Source: Synchiropus splendidus | Taxonomy: Eukaryota; Chordata; Actinopteri; Syngnathiformes; Callionymidae | Assembly (NCBI RefSeq): GCF_027744825.2 | Contig: NW_026527054.1 | Location: 2,356,001-2,420,000, forward strand | DNA: 64,000 nucleotides | Direction: 5' to 3' | Part shown: positions 10,031 to 22,534 of the stretch, piece by piece | How positions within the stretch are numbered: position 1 is the first letter of the stretch | Layout of the letters: each line of letters opens with the position of its first letter | The notes under the pieces: generated by a model | Databases searched by the model: none | What the model was told of the DNA's origin: nothing | What the model saw: only the letters and a program-made list of their open reading frames with translations | Made by a program: the position numbers and the translations under genes

Positions 10031-12660
10031 TCATGTTCTGAAGCTTCCCTGCAAAGTTATGGCACTATGCAGAAAACGCGTTTTCAGCTTGAGATAAGTT
10101 GGGTTCCGGAATGCCAAACATAAAAATGTTGATAACTTTGGAAAAACACATCTGACAGCTTAGATTTAATGTGCAACTACTAGAAAGACCCTTTCTGCTA
10201 TAGTGGGAGGTGAAAATTTCATGTTCTGAAGATTCCTTGCAAAGTTATGGCACAATGCAGGAAACGCGTTTTCAGCTTGAGATAAGGTCGATTCAGGAAC
10301 ACCAAACATAAAAATGTTGAAAACTTTCGAAAAACACTTCAGACAGCTTAGATTTGAGGTGCAACTACTAGAAAGACCCTTTCTGGTATAGTGGGAGGTG
10401 AAAATTTCATGTTCTGAAGCTTCCCTGCAAAGTTATGGGACAATGCAGAAAACGATTTTTCATCCTGAGATAAGGTCGATTCCGGAACGCCAAACATAAA
10501 AATGTTGATAACTTTGGAAAAACATTTCAGACAGCTTAGATTTGATGTGCAAATACTAGAAAGACCCTTTCTGTTATAGTGGGACGTGAAAATTTCATGT
10601 TCTGAAGCTTTCCTGCAAAGTTATGGGACAATGCAGAAAACGATTTTTCATCCTGAGATAAGGTCCATTCCGGAACGCCAAACATAAAAATGTTGATAAC
10701 TTTCGAAAAACACTTCAGACAGCTTAGATTTCATGTGCAACTACTAAAAAGACCCCTTCTGCTTTAGTGGGACCTGAAAATTTCATGTTCTGAAGCTTCC
10801 CTGCAAAGTTATGGCACAATGCCGAAAACGCGTTTTCAGCCTGAGATAAGCTCGATTCCGGAACGCCAAACATAAAAATGTTGATAATTTTGGAAAAACA
10901 CTTCAGACAGCTTAGATTTGATGTGCTACTACTAGAAAGACACTTTCTGCTATAGTGGGTGGTGAAAATTCGATGTTCTGAAGCTTCCCTGCAAAGTTAT
11001 GGCACAATGAGTAAAACGCGTTTTCAGCCTGAGATAAGGTCGATTCCGGAACGCCAAACATAAACATGTTGTTAACTTTGGGAAAACACTTCAGACAGCT
11101 TAGATGTAATGTGCAACGACTAGAAAGATCCTTTCTGACATAGTGGGAGGTGAAAATTTCATGTTCTGAAGCTTCCCTGCAAAGTTATGGCACAATGCAG
11201 AAAACACGTTTTCAGCCTGAGATGAGGTGGGTTCCGGAACGCCAAAAATAAAAATGTTGAAAATTTTGGAAAAACACTTCAGACAGCTTAGATTTGACGT
11301 GCAACTACTAGAAAGACCATTTCTGCTATAGTGGGAGGTGAAAATTTCATGCTCTGAAGCTTCCCTGCAAAGTTAAGGCACAATGCAGACTAGGCGTTTT
11401 CAGCCTGAGATATGGTCGATTCCGGAACGCCAAACATAAAAATTTTGAAAACTTTGGAAAAACACTTCAGACAGCTTAGATTTGATGTGCAACTACTAGA
11501 AAGACCCTTTCTGCTATAGTGGCATGTGAAAATTTCATGTTCTGAAGAGTGCCTGCAAAGTTATGGCACAATGCGTAAAACGCGTTTTCAGCCTGAGATA
11601 AGGTCGATTCCGGAACGCCATACATAAAAATGTTGATAACTTTGGAAAAACACATCAGACAGCTTAGATTTGATGTGCAACTACTAGAAAGACCCTTTCT
11701 GCTCTAGTGGGAGGTTAAAATTTCATGTTCGGAAGCTTCCATGCAAAGTTATGGCACCATGCAGACAACGCGTTTTCAGCCTGAGATAAGGTCGATTCTG
11801 GAACGCCAAACATAAAAATGTTGATAACTTTCGAAAAACACTTCAGACAGCTTAGATTTGATGTGCAACTCCTAGAAAGACCCTTTCTACTATAGTGGGA
11901 GGTGAACATTTCATGTTCTGAAGCTTCGCTGCAGAGTGATGGCACAATGCAGAAAACGCGTTTTCAGCCTGAGATAAGGTGGGTTCCGGAACGCCAATCG
12001 TAAAAATGTTGATTACTTTGGAACAACACTTCAGACAGCTTAGATTTGATGTGCAACTACTAGAAAGACCCTTTCTGCTATAGTGGGAGGTTAAAATTTC
12101 ATGTTCTGAAGCTTCCATGCAAAGTTATGGCACAATGCAGACAACGCATTTTCATCCTGAGATAAGGTCGATTCCGGAACGCCAAACAAAAAAATGTTGA
12201 TAACTTTCGAAAAACACTTCAGACAGCTTAGATTTGATGTGCAACTACTAGAAAGACCCTTTCTGCTATTGTGGGAGGTCAAAATTTCATTTTCTAAAGG
12301 TTCCCTGCAAAGTTATGGCACAATGCGTAAAATGCGCTTTCAGATTGAGATAAGGTCGATTCAGGAACGCCAAACATAAAAATGTCGATAACTTTGGAAA
12401 AACACTTCAGACAGTTTAGATTTGATGTGCAACTACTAGAAAGAACCTTTCTGCTATAGTGGGAGGTCAAAATTTCATGTTCTGAAGCTTCCCTGGAAAG
12501 TTATGGGACAATGCAGAAAATGCATTTTCATCGTGATATAAAGTCGATTCTGGAACGCCAAACATAAAAATGTTGATAACGTTCGAAAAACACTTCAGAC
12601 AGCTGAGATTTGATGTGCAACTAATAGAAAGACCCTTTCTGCTGTAGTGGGAGGTGAACA
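10031..12660. repeat. diverged monomers without clear HOR
   Basis: About 14 monomers carry many private substitutions, for example GACACTTTCTGC near 10940, TAGATGTAATG near 11101, GCAGACTAGGCG near 11385 and GAAGAGTGCCTGC near 11545. No offset that is a multiple of 188 gives a long match here. The only local echo is the GCTTCCATGCAAAG/GCAGACAA type about 376 bp apart (near 11735 and 12110). This looks like an older stretch not recently homogenised. Confidence 0.7.
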
Positions 12661-13977
12661 TTTCATGTTCTGAAGCTTCCGTACAAAATTATGGCACAAT
12701 GCGTAGAAACGCGTTTACAGCCTGAGATGAGGTCGATTCCGGAACGCTAAACATAAAAATGTTGATAACTTTCTAAAAACACTTCAGACAGCTTAGATTT
12801 GATGTAGAACTACTAGAAAGACCCTTCCTGCAAACGTGGGAGGTGAACATTTCATGTTTTGAAGCTTCCCTGCAAAGTTACGGCACAATGCAGAAAACGC
12901 GTTTTCAGCTTGAGATAAGGTGGGTTCCGGAACGCCAAACATAAAAATGTTGATAACTTTCGAAAAACACTTCAGACAGCTTAGATTTGATGTGCAACTA
13001 CTAGAACGACCCTTTCTGCTACAGTGCGAGGTCAAAATTTCATGTTCTGAAGCTTCCCATGGAAAGTTATGGGACAATGCAGAAAACGATTTTTCATCCT
13101 GAGATAAGGACGATTACGGAACGCGAAACATAAAAATGTTCATAACTTTCGAAAAACACTTCAGACAGCTTAGATTTGATGTGCAACTACTAGAAAGACC
13201 CTTTCTGGTATAGTGGGACGTGACAATTTCATGTTCTGAAGCTTCCCTGCAAAGTTATGGCACAATGCAGAAAACGCGTTTTCAGCTTGTGATAAGGTGG
13301 GTTCCAGAACGCCAAACATAAAAATGTTGATAACTTTGGAAAAACACTTCAGACAGCTTAGATTTGATGTGCAAATACTAGAAAGACCGTTTTTGCTATA
13401 GTGGTACGTGAAAATTTCATGTTCTGAAGCTTCCCTGCAAAGTTATGACACAATGCCGAAAACGCGTTTTCAGCCTGAGATAAGGTGGGTTCCGGAACGC
13501 CAAACATAAAAATGTTGATAACTTTCGAAAAACACTTCAGACAGCTTAGATTTGATGTGCAACTACTAGAAAGACCCTTTCTGCTATAGTGGGAGGTGAA
13601 CATTTCATGTTCTAAAGGTTCCCTGCAATATTATGGCACAATACGTAAAACGCGTTTTCAGCCTGAGATAAGGTGGATTCCGGAACGCCAAACATAAAAA
13701 TGTTGATAACTTTCGAAAAACACTTCAGACAGCTTAGATTTGATCTGCAACTACTAGACAGACCCTTCCTGCTATAGTGGGAGGTGAACATTTCATGTTC
13801 TAAAGGTTCCCTGCAATATTATGGCACAATACGTAAAACGCGTTTTCAGCCTGAGATAAGGTGGGTTCGGTACGCCAATCGTAAAAATGTTGATTACTTT
13901 GGAACAACACTTCAGACAGCTTAGATTTGATGTGCAACTACTAGAAAGACCCTTTCTGCTATAGTGGGAGGTGAACA
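12661..13977. repeat. 7-mer HOR, copy 1 (1317 bp)
   Basis: The unit starts at a distinctive monomer with GCTTCCGTACAAAATTATGG and GTAGAAACGCG. It contains the CCCATGGAAAGTTATGGGAC / ACGATTTTTC monomer near 13060, which is 1 bp longer than the consensus and accounts for 1317 rather than 1316. Confidence 0.85.
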
Positions 13978-15100
13978 TTTCATGTTCTGAAGCTTCCGTA
14001 CAAAATTATGGCACAATGGGTAGAAACGCGTTTTCAGCCTGAGATGAGGTCGATTCCGGAACGCTAAACATAAAAATGTTGATAACTTTGTAAAAACACT
14101 TCAGACAGCTTAGATTTGATGTGCAACTACTAGAAAGACCCTTCCTGCAAAAGTGGGAGGTGAACATTTCATGTTCTGAAGCTTCCCTGCAAAGTTATGG
14201 CACAATGCAGAAAACGCGTTTTCAGCTTGAGATAAGGTGGGTTCCGGAACGCCAAACATAAAAATGTTGATAACTTTCGAAAAACACTTCAGACAGCTTA
14301 GATTTGATGTGCAACTACTAGAACGACCCTTTCTGCTACAGTGGGAGGTCAAAATTTCATGTTCTGAAGCTTCCCATGGAAAGTTATGGGACAATGCAGA
14401 AAACGATTTTTCATCCTGAGATAAGGACGATTACGGAACGTGAAACATAAAAATGTTCATAACTTTCGAAAAACACTTCAGACAGCTTAGATTTAATGTG
14501 CAACTACTAGAAAGACCCTTTCTGGTATAGTGGGACGTGAAAATTTCATGTTCTGAAGCTTCCCTGCAAAGTTATGGCACAATGCAGAAAACGCGTTTTC
14601 AGCTTGTGATAAGGTGGGTTCCAGAACGCCAAACATAAAAATGTTGATAACTTTGGAAAAACACTTCAGACAGCTTAGATTTGATGTGCAAATACTAGAT
14701 AGACCGTTTTTGCTATAGTGGTACGTGAAAATTTCATGTTCTGAAGCTTCCCTGCAAAGTTATGACACAATGCCGAAAACGCGTTTTCAGCCTGAGATAA
14801 GGTGGGTTCCGGAACGCCAAACATAAAAATGTTGATAACTTTCGAAAAACACTTCAGACAGCTTAGATTTGATGTGCCACTACTAGAAAGACCCTTTCTG
14901 CTATAGTGGGAGGTGAACATTTCATGTTCTAAAGGTTCCCTGCAATATTATGGCACAATACGTAAAACCCGTTTTCAGCCTGAGATAAGGTGGATTCCGG
15001 AACGCCAAACATAAAAATGTTGATAACTTTCGAAAAACACTTCAGACAGCTTAGATTTGATCTGCAAATACTAGACAGACCCTTCCTGCTATAGTGGGAG
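13978..15100. repeat. 7-mer HOR, copy 2 (first six monomers)
   Basis: The copy aligns with 12661-13783 at an offset of 1317 bp. The GTACAAAATTATGG start, the CATGGAAAG monomer and the GTTTTTGCTATAGTGGTACG monomer all repeat in order. Alignment fails near 15100, where copy 2 has CCCTGAGAAGCTATGG instead of CCCTGCAATATTATGG. Confidence 0.8.
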
Positions 15101-15899
15101 GTGAACATTTCATGTTCTGAAGCTTCCCTGAGAAGCTATGGCACAATGCAGAAAACGCGTTTTCAGCCTGAGATAAGGTGGGTTTGGAACGCCAATCGTA
15201 AAAATGTTGATTACTTTGGAATAACACTTCAGACAGCTTAGATTTGATGTGCAACTACTAGAAAGACCCTTTCTGCTATAGTGGGAGGTGAACATTTCAT
15301 GTTCTGAAGCTTCCCTGCAAAGTTATGGCACAATGCAGAAAACGCGTTTTCAGCTTGAGAAAAGGTGGGTTCCGGAACGCCAAACATAAAAATGTTGATA
15401 ACTTTGGAAAAACACTTCAGACAGCTTCGATTTGATGTGCAACTACTAGAAAGACCCCTTCTGTTATAGTGGGAGGTCAACATTTCATGTTCTGAAGCTT
15501 CCCATGGAAAGTTATGGGACAATGCAGAAAACGATTTTTCATCGTGAGATAAGGTCGATTACGGAACGCGAAACATAAAAATGTTCATAAGTTTCGAAAA
15601 ACACTTCAGACAGCTTAGATTTGATGTGCAACTACTAGAAAGACCCTTTCTGCTAAAGTGGGAGGTGAACATTTCATGTTCTGAAGCTTCCCTGCAAAGT
15701 TATGGCACTATGCAGAAAACGCGTTTTCAGCTTGAGATAAGGTGGGTTCCGGAACGCCAAACATAAAAATGTTGATAACTTTGGAAAAACACTTCAGACA
15801 GCTTAGATTTGATGTGCAACTACTAGAAAGACCCTATCTGCTATAGTGGGAGGTGAACATTTCATGTTCTGAAACTTCCCTGCAAAGTTATGGCACTAT
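15101..15899. repeat. linker monomers after the 7-mer
   Basis: About four monomers mix classes. One more CCCATGGAAAG / ACGATTTTTCATCG monomer lies near 15500. Monomers with GGCACTATGC occur near 15705 and 15893. I find no tandem copy at the HOR scale. Confidence 0.6.
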
Positions 15900-16370
15900 G
15901 CAGAAAACGCGTTTTCAGCCTGAGATAAGGTGGGTTCCGGAACGCCAAACATAAAAATGTTGATAACTTTGGAAAAACACTTCAGACAGCTTAGATTTGA
16001 TGTGCAACTACTAGAACGACCCTTTCTGCAACAGTGGGAGGTCAAAATTTCATGTTCTGAAGCTTCCCATGGAAAGTTATGGGACAATGCAGAAAACGAT
16101 TTTTCATCCTGAGATAAGGACGATTACGGAACGTGAAACATAAAAATGTTCATAACTTTCGAAAAACACTTCAGACAGCTTAGATTTGATGTGCAACTAC
16201 TAGAAAGACCCTTTCTGGTATAGTGGGACGTGAAAATTTCATGTTCTGAAGCTTCCCTGCAAAGTTATGGCACAATGCAGAAAACGCGTTTTCAGCTTGT
16301 GATAAGGTGGGTTCCAGAACGCCAAACATAAAAATGTTGATAACTTTGGAAAAACACTTCAGACAGCTTA
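15900..16370. repeat. partial third copy of the 7-mer
   Basis: The segment matches about 14207-14677 at an offset of 1693 bp (9 monomers + 1). Shared markers are CTAGAACGACC, the CATGGAAAG monomer, TTACGGAACGTGAAAC, TCTGGTATAGTGGGACG and GCTTGTGATAAGG. It ends at a sharp junction where the next monomer begins AGCTTAAAATATGATG. Confidence 0.75.
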
Positions 16371-17270
16371 AAATATGATGTGCAACTGCTAGAAAGACCC
16401 TTTCTGGTATAGTGGGAGGTGAAAATTTCATGTTCTGAAGCTTCCCTGCAAAGTTATGCCACAATGTAAAAATGCGTTTTTAGCCTGAGATAAGGTCGAT
16501 TCCGGAACGTCAAACATAAAAATATTGATAACTTTGGAAAAACACTTCAGACAGCTTAGATTTGATGTGCAACTACTCGAAAGACCCTTTCTGCTATCGT
16601 GGGAGGTGAAAATTTCATGTTCTGAAGCTTCCCAGCAAAGTTATGGCACAATGCAGAAAACGCGTTTTCAGCCTGAGATAAGGTGGGTTCCAGAACGCCA
16701 AACATAAAAATGTTGATAACTTTGGAAAAACACTTCAGACAGCTTAGATTTGATGTGAGACTACTAGAAAGACCCTTTCTGCTATAGTGGGATATGAAAA
16801 TTTCATGTTCTGAACCTTCCCTGCAAAGTTATGGCAGAATGCGTAAATCGTGTTTTCAGCCTGAGATAAGGTCGATTCCGGAACGCCAATCATAAAAGTG
16901 TTGATAACTTTGGAAAAACACTTCAAACAGCTTTGATTTGATGTGCACCTACTAGAAAGACCCTTTCTGCTATAGTGGGAGTTGAAAATTTCATGTTCTG
17001 AAGCTTCCCTGCAAAGTTATGGCACAATGCGTAAAACGCGTTTTCAGCCTGAGATAAGGTGGGTTCCAGAACGCCAAACATAAAAATGTTGATAACTTTG
17101 GAAAAACACTTCAGACAGCTTAGATTTGATGTGCAACTACTAGAAAGACCCTTTCTGCTACAGTGGAAGGTGAAAATTTCATGTTCTGAAGCTTCCCTGC
17201 AAAGTTATGGCAGAATGCGTAAAACGCGTTTTCAGCCTGAGATAAGGTTGATTCCGGAACGCCAAACATA
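16371..17270. repeat. 0.9 kb segment repeated at 21635, left copy
   Basis: From the unusual AAATATGATGTGC start, this segment matches 21635-22534 at a constant offset of 5264 bp (28 monomers). Shared rare features are GCCACAATGTAAAAATGCG, AAATATTGATAAC, the GTGAGACTACTAG / GATATGAAAATTTC monomer and the AGTGTTGATAAC monomer. Confidence 0.85.
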
Positions 17271-17364
17271 AAAATGTTGATAACTTTGGAAAAACACTTC
17301 AGACAGCTTAGATTTGATGTGCAACTACTAGAAAGACCCTTTCTGATACAGTGGGAGGTGAAAA
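17271..17364. repeat. half-monomer joint before the 4-mer HOR
   Basis: This short stretch of ordinary satellite leads into the TTTCGTGGTCTGAAG monomer that opens the 752 bp repeat. Nothing else is seen in it. Confidence 0.6.
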
Positions 17365-18116
17365 TTTCGTGGTCTGAAGCTTCCCAGCAAAATTATGGCA
17401 CAATGCAGAAAACGCGTTTTCAGCATGAGATAAGGTGGGTTCCAGAACGCCAAACATAAAAATGTTGATAACTTTTGAAAAACACTTCAGACAGCTTAGA
17501 TTTGATGTGCAACTCCTAGAAAGACCCTTTCTGCTCCAGTGGGATGTGAAAATTTCCTGTTCTGAAGCTTCCCTGCAAAGTTTTGGCACAATGCAGAAAA
17601 CACGTTTTTAGGCTGAGATAAGGTCGATTCCGGAACGCCAAACATAAAAATGTTGATAACTTTTGAAAAACACTTCAGACAGCTTATATTTGATGTGCAA
17701 CTACTAGAAAGACCCTTTCTGCTATAGTGGGAAGTGAAAATTTGATTTTCTGAAGCTTCCCTGCAAAGTTATGGCACAATGCAGAAAACTCGTTTTCAGG
17801 CTGAGATAAGGTCGATTCCGGAACGCCAAACATAAAAATGTTGATAACTTTAGAAAAACACTTCAGACAGGTTAGATTTGATGTGCAACTACTAGAAAGA
17901 CCCTTTCTGCTATAGTGGGAGGTGAAAACTTCATGTTTTGATGCTTCCCTGCAAAGTTATGGCACAATGCAGAAAACGCGTTTTCAGCCTGAGATAAGGT
18001 CGATTCCGGAACGCCAAACATAAAAATGTTGATAAGTTTGGAAAAACACTTCACACGGCTTAGATTTGATGTGCAACCACTAGAAAGACCCTTTCTGCTA
18101 TAGTGGGGGATGAAAA
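17365..18116. repeat. 4-mer HOR, copy 1 (752 bp)
   Basis: Four monomers run from the CGTGGTCTGAAGCTTCCCAGC monomer through the CTCCAGTGGGATGTG, AAGTGAAAATTTGATTTTC and AAACTTCATGTTTTGATGC monomers. The order repeats at an offset of 752 bp (4 x 188). Confidence 0.85.
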
Positions 18117-18860
18117 TTTCGTGGTCTGAAGCTTCCCAGCAAAATTATCGCACAATGCAGAAAACGCGTTTTCAGCATGAGATAAGGTGGGTTCCAGAAC
18201 GCCAAACATAAAAATGTTGATAACTTTTGAAAAACACTTCAGACAGCTTAGATTTGATGTGCAACTCCTAGAAAGACCCTTTCTGCTCCAGTGGGATGTG
18301 AAAACTTCCTGTTCTGAAGCTTCCCTGCAAAGTTTTGGCACAATGCAGAAAACACGTTTTTAGGCTGAGATAAGGTCGATTCCGGAACGCCAAACATAAA
18401 AATGTTGATAACTTTTGAAAAACACTTCAGACAGCTTATATTTGATGTGCAACTACTAGAAAGACCCTTTCTGCTATAGTGGGAAGTGAAAATTTGATTT
18501 TCTGAAGCTTCCCTGCAAAGTTATGGCACAATGCAGAAAACTCGTTTTCAGGCTGAGATAAGGTCGATTCCGGAACGCCAAACATAAAAATGTTGATAAC
18601 TTTAGAAAAACACTTCAGACAGGTTAGATTTGATGTGCAACTACTAGAAAGATGCTTTCTGCTATAGTGGGAGGTGAAAACTTCATGTTTTGATGCTTCC
18701 CTGCAAAGTTATGGCACAATGCAGAAAACGCGTTTTCAGCCTGAGATAAGGTCGATTCCGGAACGCCAAACATAAAAATGTTGATAAGTTTGGAAAAACA
18801 CTTCACACGGCTTAGATTTGATGTGCAACTACTAGAAAGACCCTTTCTGCTATAGTGGGG
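18117..18860. repeat. 4-mer HOR, copy 2 (752 bp)
   Basis: This tandem copy of the 4-mer has a handful of differences, such as AAAATTATCGCAC against AAAATTATGGCAC and AGATGCTTTCTGC against AGACCCTTTCTGC. Only two copies are present. Confidence 0.85.
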
Positions 18861-19874
18861 GGTGAAAATTTCATGTTCTGAAGCTTCCCTGCAAAGTTAT
18901 GGCACAATGCAGAAAACGCGTCTTTAGCCTGAGAAAAGGTGGGTTCCGGAACGCCAAACATAAAAATGTTGATAACTTTGGAAAAACACTTCAGACAGCT
19001 TAGATTTGATGTGCAACTACTTGAAAGACCCTTTCTGCTATAGTGGGATTTGAAAATTTCATATTCTGAAGCTTCCTTGCAAATTTATGGCACAATGCGT
19101 TAAACGCGTTTTCAGCCTGAGATAAGGTCGATTCCGGAACGCCAACATAAGAAAAGTTGATAACCTTGGAAAAACACTTCAGACAGCTTAGATTTGATGT
19201 GCAACTACTAGAAACACCGTTTCTGGTATAGTGGGATGTGAAAATTTCATGTTATAAAGATTCCCTGCAAAGTTATGGCACAATGCAGGAAAAGCGTTTT
19301 CAGCCTGAGATAAGGTCGATTCCGGAACGCCAAACATAAAAAAGTTGATAACTTTGGAAAAACTCTTCAGACTGCATAGAATTAATGTGCAACTACTAGA
19401 AAGACCCTTTCTGCTGTAGTGGGTGGTGAAAATTTCATATTCTGAAGCTTCCTTGCAAATTTATGGCACAATGCGTAAAACGCGTTTTCAGCCTGAGATA
19501 AGGTCGATTCCGGAACGCCAAACATAAAAATGTTGAAAACTTTCGAAAAACACTTCAGACAGCTTAGATTTGATGTGCAACTACGAGAAATACCCTTACT
19601 GCTATAATGGGAGGTGAAAATTTCATGTTCTGAAGCTTTCCTGCAAAGTTATGGCACAAAGGGTAAAATGTGTTTTCAGCCTGAGATAAGGTTGATTCCG
19701 GAACGCCAACATAAAAAAAGTTGATAACTTTAGAAAAACTCTTCAGACAGCTTAGATTTGATGTGCAACTACTAGAAATACCCTTTCTGCTATAGTGGGA
19801 TGTTAAAATTTCATGTTCTGAAGCTTCCCTGCAAAGTTATGTCAAAATATGTAAAACGCGTTTTCAGGCTGACA
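18861..19874. repeat. diverged monomers with a dimeric echo
   Basis: About five monomers carry private changes, including shortened AACGCCAACATAAGAAAAG near 19138 and a run of A in CATAAAAAAAG near 19710. The TTTCATATTCTGAAGCTTCC monomer occurs at about 19057 and again at about 19433, a 376 bp (dimer) spacing. Confidence 0.6.
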
Positions 19875-20500
19875 TAAGGTGGGTTCCAGAACGGCAAACA
19901 TAAAAATGTTGATAACTTTGGAAAAACACTTCAGACAGCTTAGATTTGATGTGCAACTACTAGAAAGACCGTTTCTGCTATAGTGGGAGGTGAAAATTTC
20001 ATGTTCTGAAGCTTCCCTGCAAAGTTATGGCACAATGCAGAAAACACGTTTTCAACCTGAGATAAGGTGGGTTCCAGAACGCCAAACGTAAAAATGTTGA
20101 TAACTTTGGAAAAACACTTCAGACAGCTTAGATTTGATGTGAGACTAATAGAAAGACCCTTTCTGCTATAGTGGGATATGAAAATTTCATGTTCTGAAGC
20201 TTCCCTGCAAAGTTATGGCAGAATGCGTAAATCGTGTTTTCAGTCTGAGATAAGGTCGATTCCGGAACGCCAAACATAAAAGTGTTGATAACTTTGGAAA
20301 AACACTTCAAACAGCTTTGATTTGATGTGCACCTACTAGAAAGACCCTTTCTGCTATAGTGGGAGGTGAAATTTTCATGTTCTGAAGCTTCCCTGCAAAG
20401 TTATGGCACAATGCAGAAAACGAGTTTTCAGCCTGAGATAAGTTGGGTTCCAGAACGCCAAACATAAAAATGTTGATAACTTTGGAAAAACACTTCAGAC
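19875..20500. repeat. 0.63 kb segment repeated 1128 bp downstream, left copy
   Basis: The segment matches 21003-21628 at an offset of 1128 bp (6 monomers). Shared rare markers are TTCCAGAACGGCAAAC, GAGACTAATAG, GGATATGAAAATTTC, AAATCGTGTTTTCAG and GCACCTACTAG. Confidence 0.8.
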
Positions 20501-21002
20501 AGCTTAGATTTGATGTGCAACTACTCGAAAGACCCTTTCTGCTATCGTGGGAGGTGAAAATTTCATGTTCTGAAGCTTCCCTGCAAAGTTATGGCACAAT
20601 GCAGAAAACGCGTTTTCAGCCTCACATAATGTCGAATCAGGAACGCCAAACATAAAAGTGTTGATAACTTTGGAAAAACACTTCAAACAGCTTAGATTTG
20701 ATGTCCAACTACTAGAAAGACCCTTTCTGCTATGGTGGGAGGTGAAAATTTCATGTTCTGGTGCTTACCTACAAAGTTTTGGCACAATGCAGAAAACGCG
20801 TTTTCATCCTCAGATAAGGTCGATTCCGGAACCCCAAACATCAAACTGTTGATAACTTTGGAAAAACACTTCAGACAGCTTAGATTTGATGTGCAACTAC
20901 TAGAAATACCCTTTCTGCTATAGTGGGAGGAGAAAATTTCATGTTCTGAAGTCTCCCTGCAAAGTTATGGCACAATGCAGAAAACGCGTTTTCAGCTTGA
21001 GA
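20501..21002. repeat. linker with the GGTGCTTACC monomer
   Basis: Monomers here include the altered TTCTGGTGCTTACCTACAAAG form near 20756. Its relatives, TTCTGGAGCTTACC, return near 22634 and 24709. CAAACATCAAACTG replaces CAAACATAAAAATG near 20836 and removes the AACAT/ATGTT hairpin. Confidence 0.65.
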
Positions 21003-21634
21003 TAAGGTGGGTTCCAGAACGGCAAACATAAAAATGTTGATAACTTTGGAAAAACACTTCAGACAGCTTAGATTTGATGTGCAACTACTAGAAAGACCGT
21101 TTCTGCTATAGTGGGAAATGAAAATTTCATGTTCTGAAGCTTCCCTGCAAAGTTATGGCACAATGCAGAAAACACGTTTTCAGCCTGAGATAAGGTGGGT
21201 TCCAGAACGCCAAACGTAAAAATGTTGATAACTTTGGAAAAACACTTCAGACAGCTTAGATTTGATGTGAGACTAATAGAAAGACCCTTTCTGCTATAGT
21301 GGGATATGAAAATTTCATGTTCTGAAGCTTCCCTGCAAAGTTATGGCAGAATGCGTAAATCGTGTTTTCAGTCTGAGATAAGGTCGATTCCGGAACGCCA
21401 AACAAAAAAGTGTTGATAACTTTGGAAAAACACTTCAAACAGCTTTGATTTGATGTGCACCTACTAGAAAGACCCTTTCTGCTATAGTGGGAGGTGAAAT
21501 TTTCATGTTCTGAAGCTTCCCTGCAAAGTTATGGCACAATGCAGAAAACGAGTTTTCAGCCTGAGATAAGTTGGGTTCCAGAACGCCAAACATAAAAATG
21601 TTGATAACTTTGGAAAAGCACTTCAGACAGCTTA
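21003..21634. repeat. 0.63 kb segment, right copy
   Basis: This is the second copy of 19875-20500 at +1128 bp, with small changes such as AAACAAAAAAGTG near 21400. It ends at the AAATATGATG junction that opens the 5264 bp-offset segment, so two duplications meet here. Confidence 0.8.
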
Positions 21635-22534
21635 AAATATGATGTGCAACTACTAGAAAGACCCTTTCTGCTATAGTGGGAGGTGAAAATTTCATGTTCT
21701 GAAGCTTCCCTGCAAAGTTATGCCACAATGTAAAAATGCGTTTTTAGCCTGAGATAAGGTCGATTCCGGAACGTCAAACATAAAAATATTGATAACTTTG
21801 GAAAAACACTTCAGACAGCTTAGATTTGATGTGCAACTACTCGAAAGACCCTTTCTGCTATCGTGGGAGGTGAAAATTTCATGTTCTGAAGCTTCCCAGC
21901 AAAGTTATGGCACAATGCAGAAAACGCGTTTTCAGCCTGAGATAAGGTGGGTTCCAGAACGCCAAACATAAAAATGTTGATAACTTTGGAAAAACACTTC
22001 AGACAGCTTAGATTTGATGTGAGACTACTAGAAAGACCCTTTCTGCTATAGTGGGATATGAAAATTTCATGTTCTGAACCTTCCCTGCAAAGTTATGGCA
22101 GAATGCGTAAATCGTGTTTTCAGCCTGAGATAAGGTCGATTCCGGAACGCCAATCATAAAAGTGTTGATAACTTTGGAAAAACACTTCAAACAGCTTTGA
22201 TTTGATGTGCACCTACTAGAAAGACCCTTTCTGCTATAGTGGGAGTTGAAAATTTCATGTTCTGAAGCTTCCCTGCAAAGTTATGGCACAATGCGTAAAA
22301 CGCGTTTTCAGCCTGAGATAAGGTGGGTTCCAGAACGCCAAACATAAAAATGTTGATAACTTTGGAAAAACACTTCAGAAAGCTTAGATTTGATGTGCAA
22401 CTACTAGAAAGACCCTTTCTGCTACAGTGGAAGGTGAAAATTTCATGTTCTGAAGCTTCCCTGCAAAGTTATGGCCGAATGCGTAAAACGCGTTTTCAGC
22501 CTGAGATAAGGTTGATTCCGGAACGCCAAACATA
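21635..22534. repeat. 0.9 kb segment, right copy
   Basis: This copy of 16371-17270 at +5264 bp has few differences, for example AGAAAGCTTAG near 22378 and GGCCGAATGCG near 22473. Homology is lost near 22534, where AACATAAGAATG replaces AACATAAAAATG. Confidence 0.85.
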
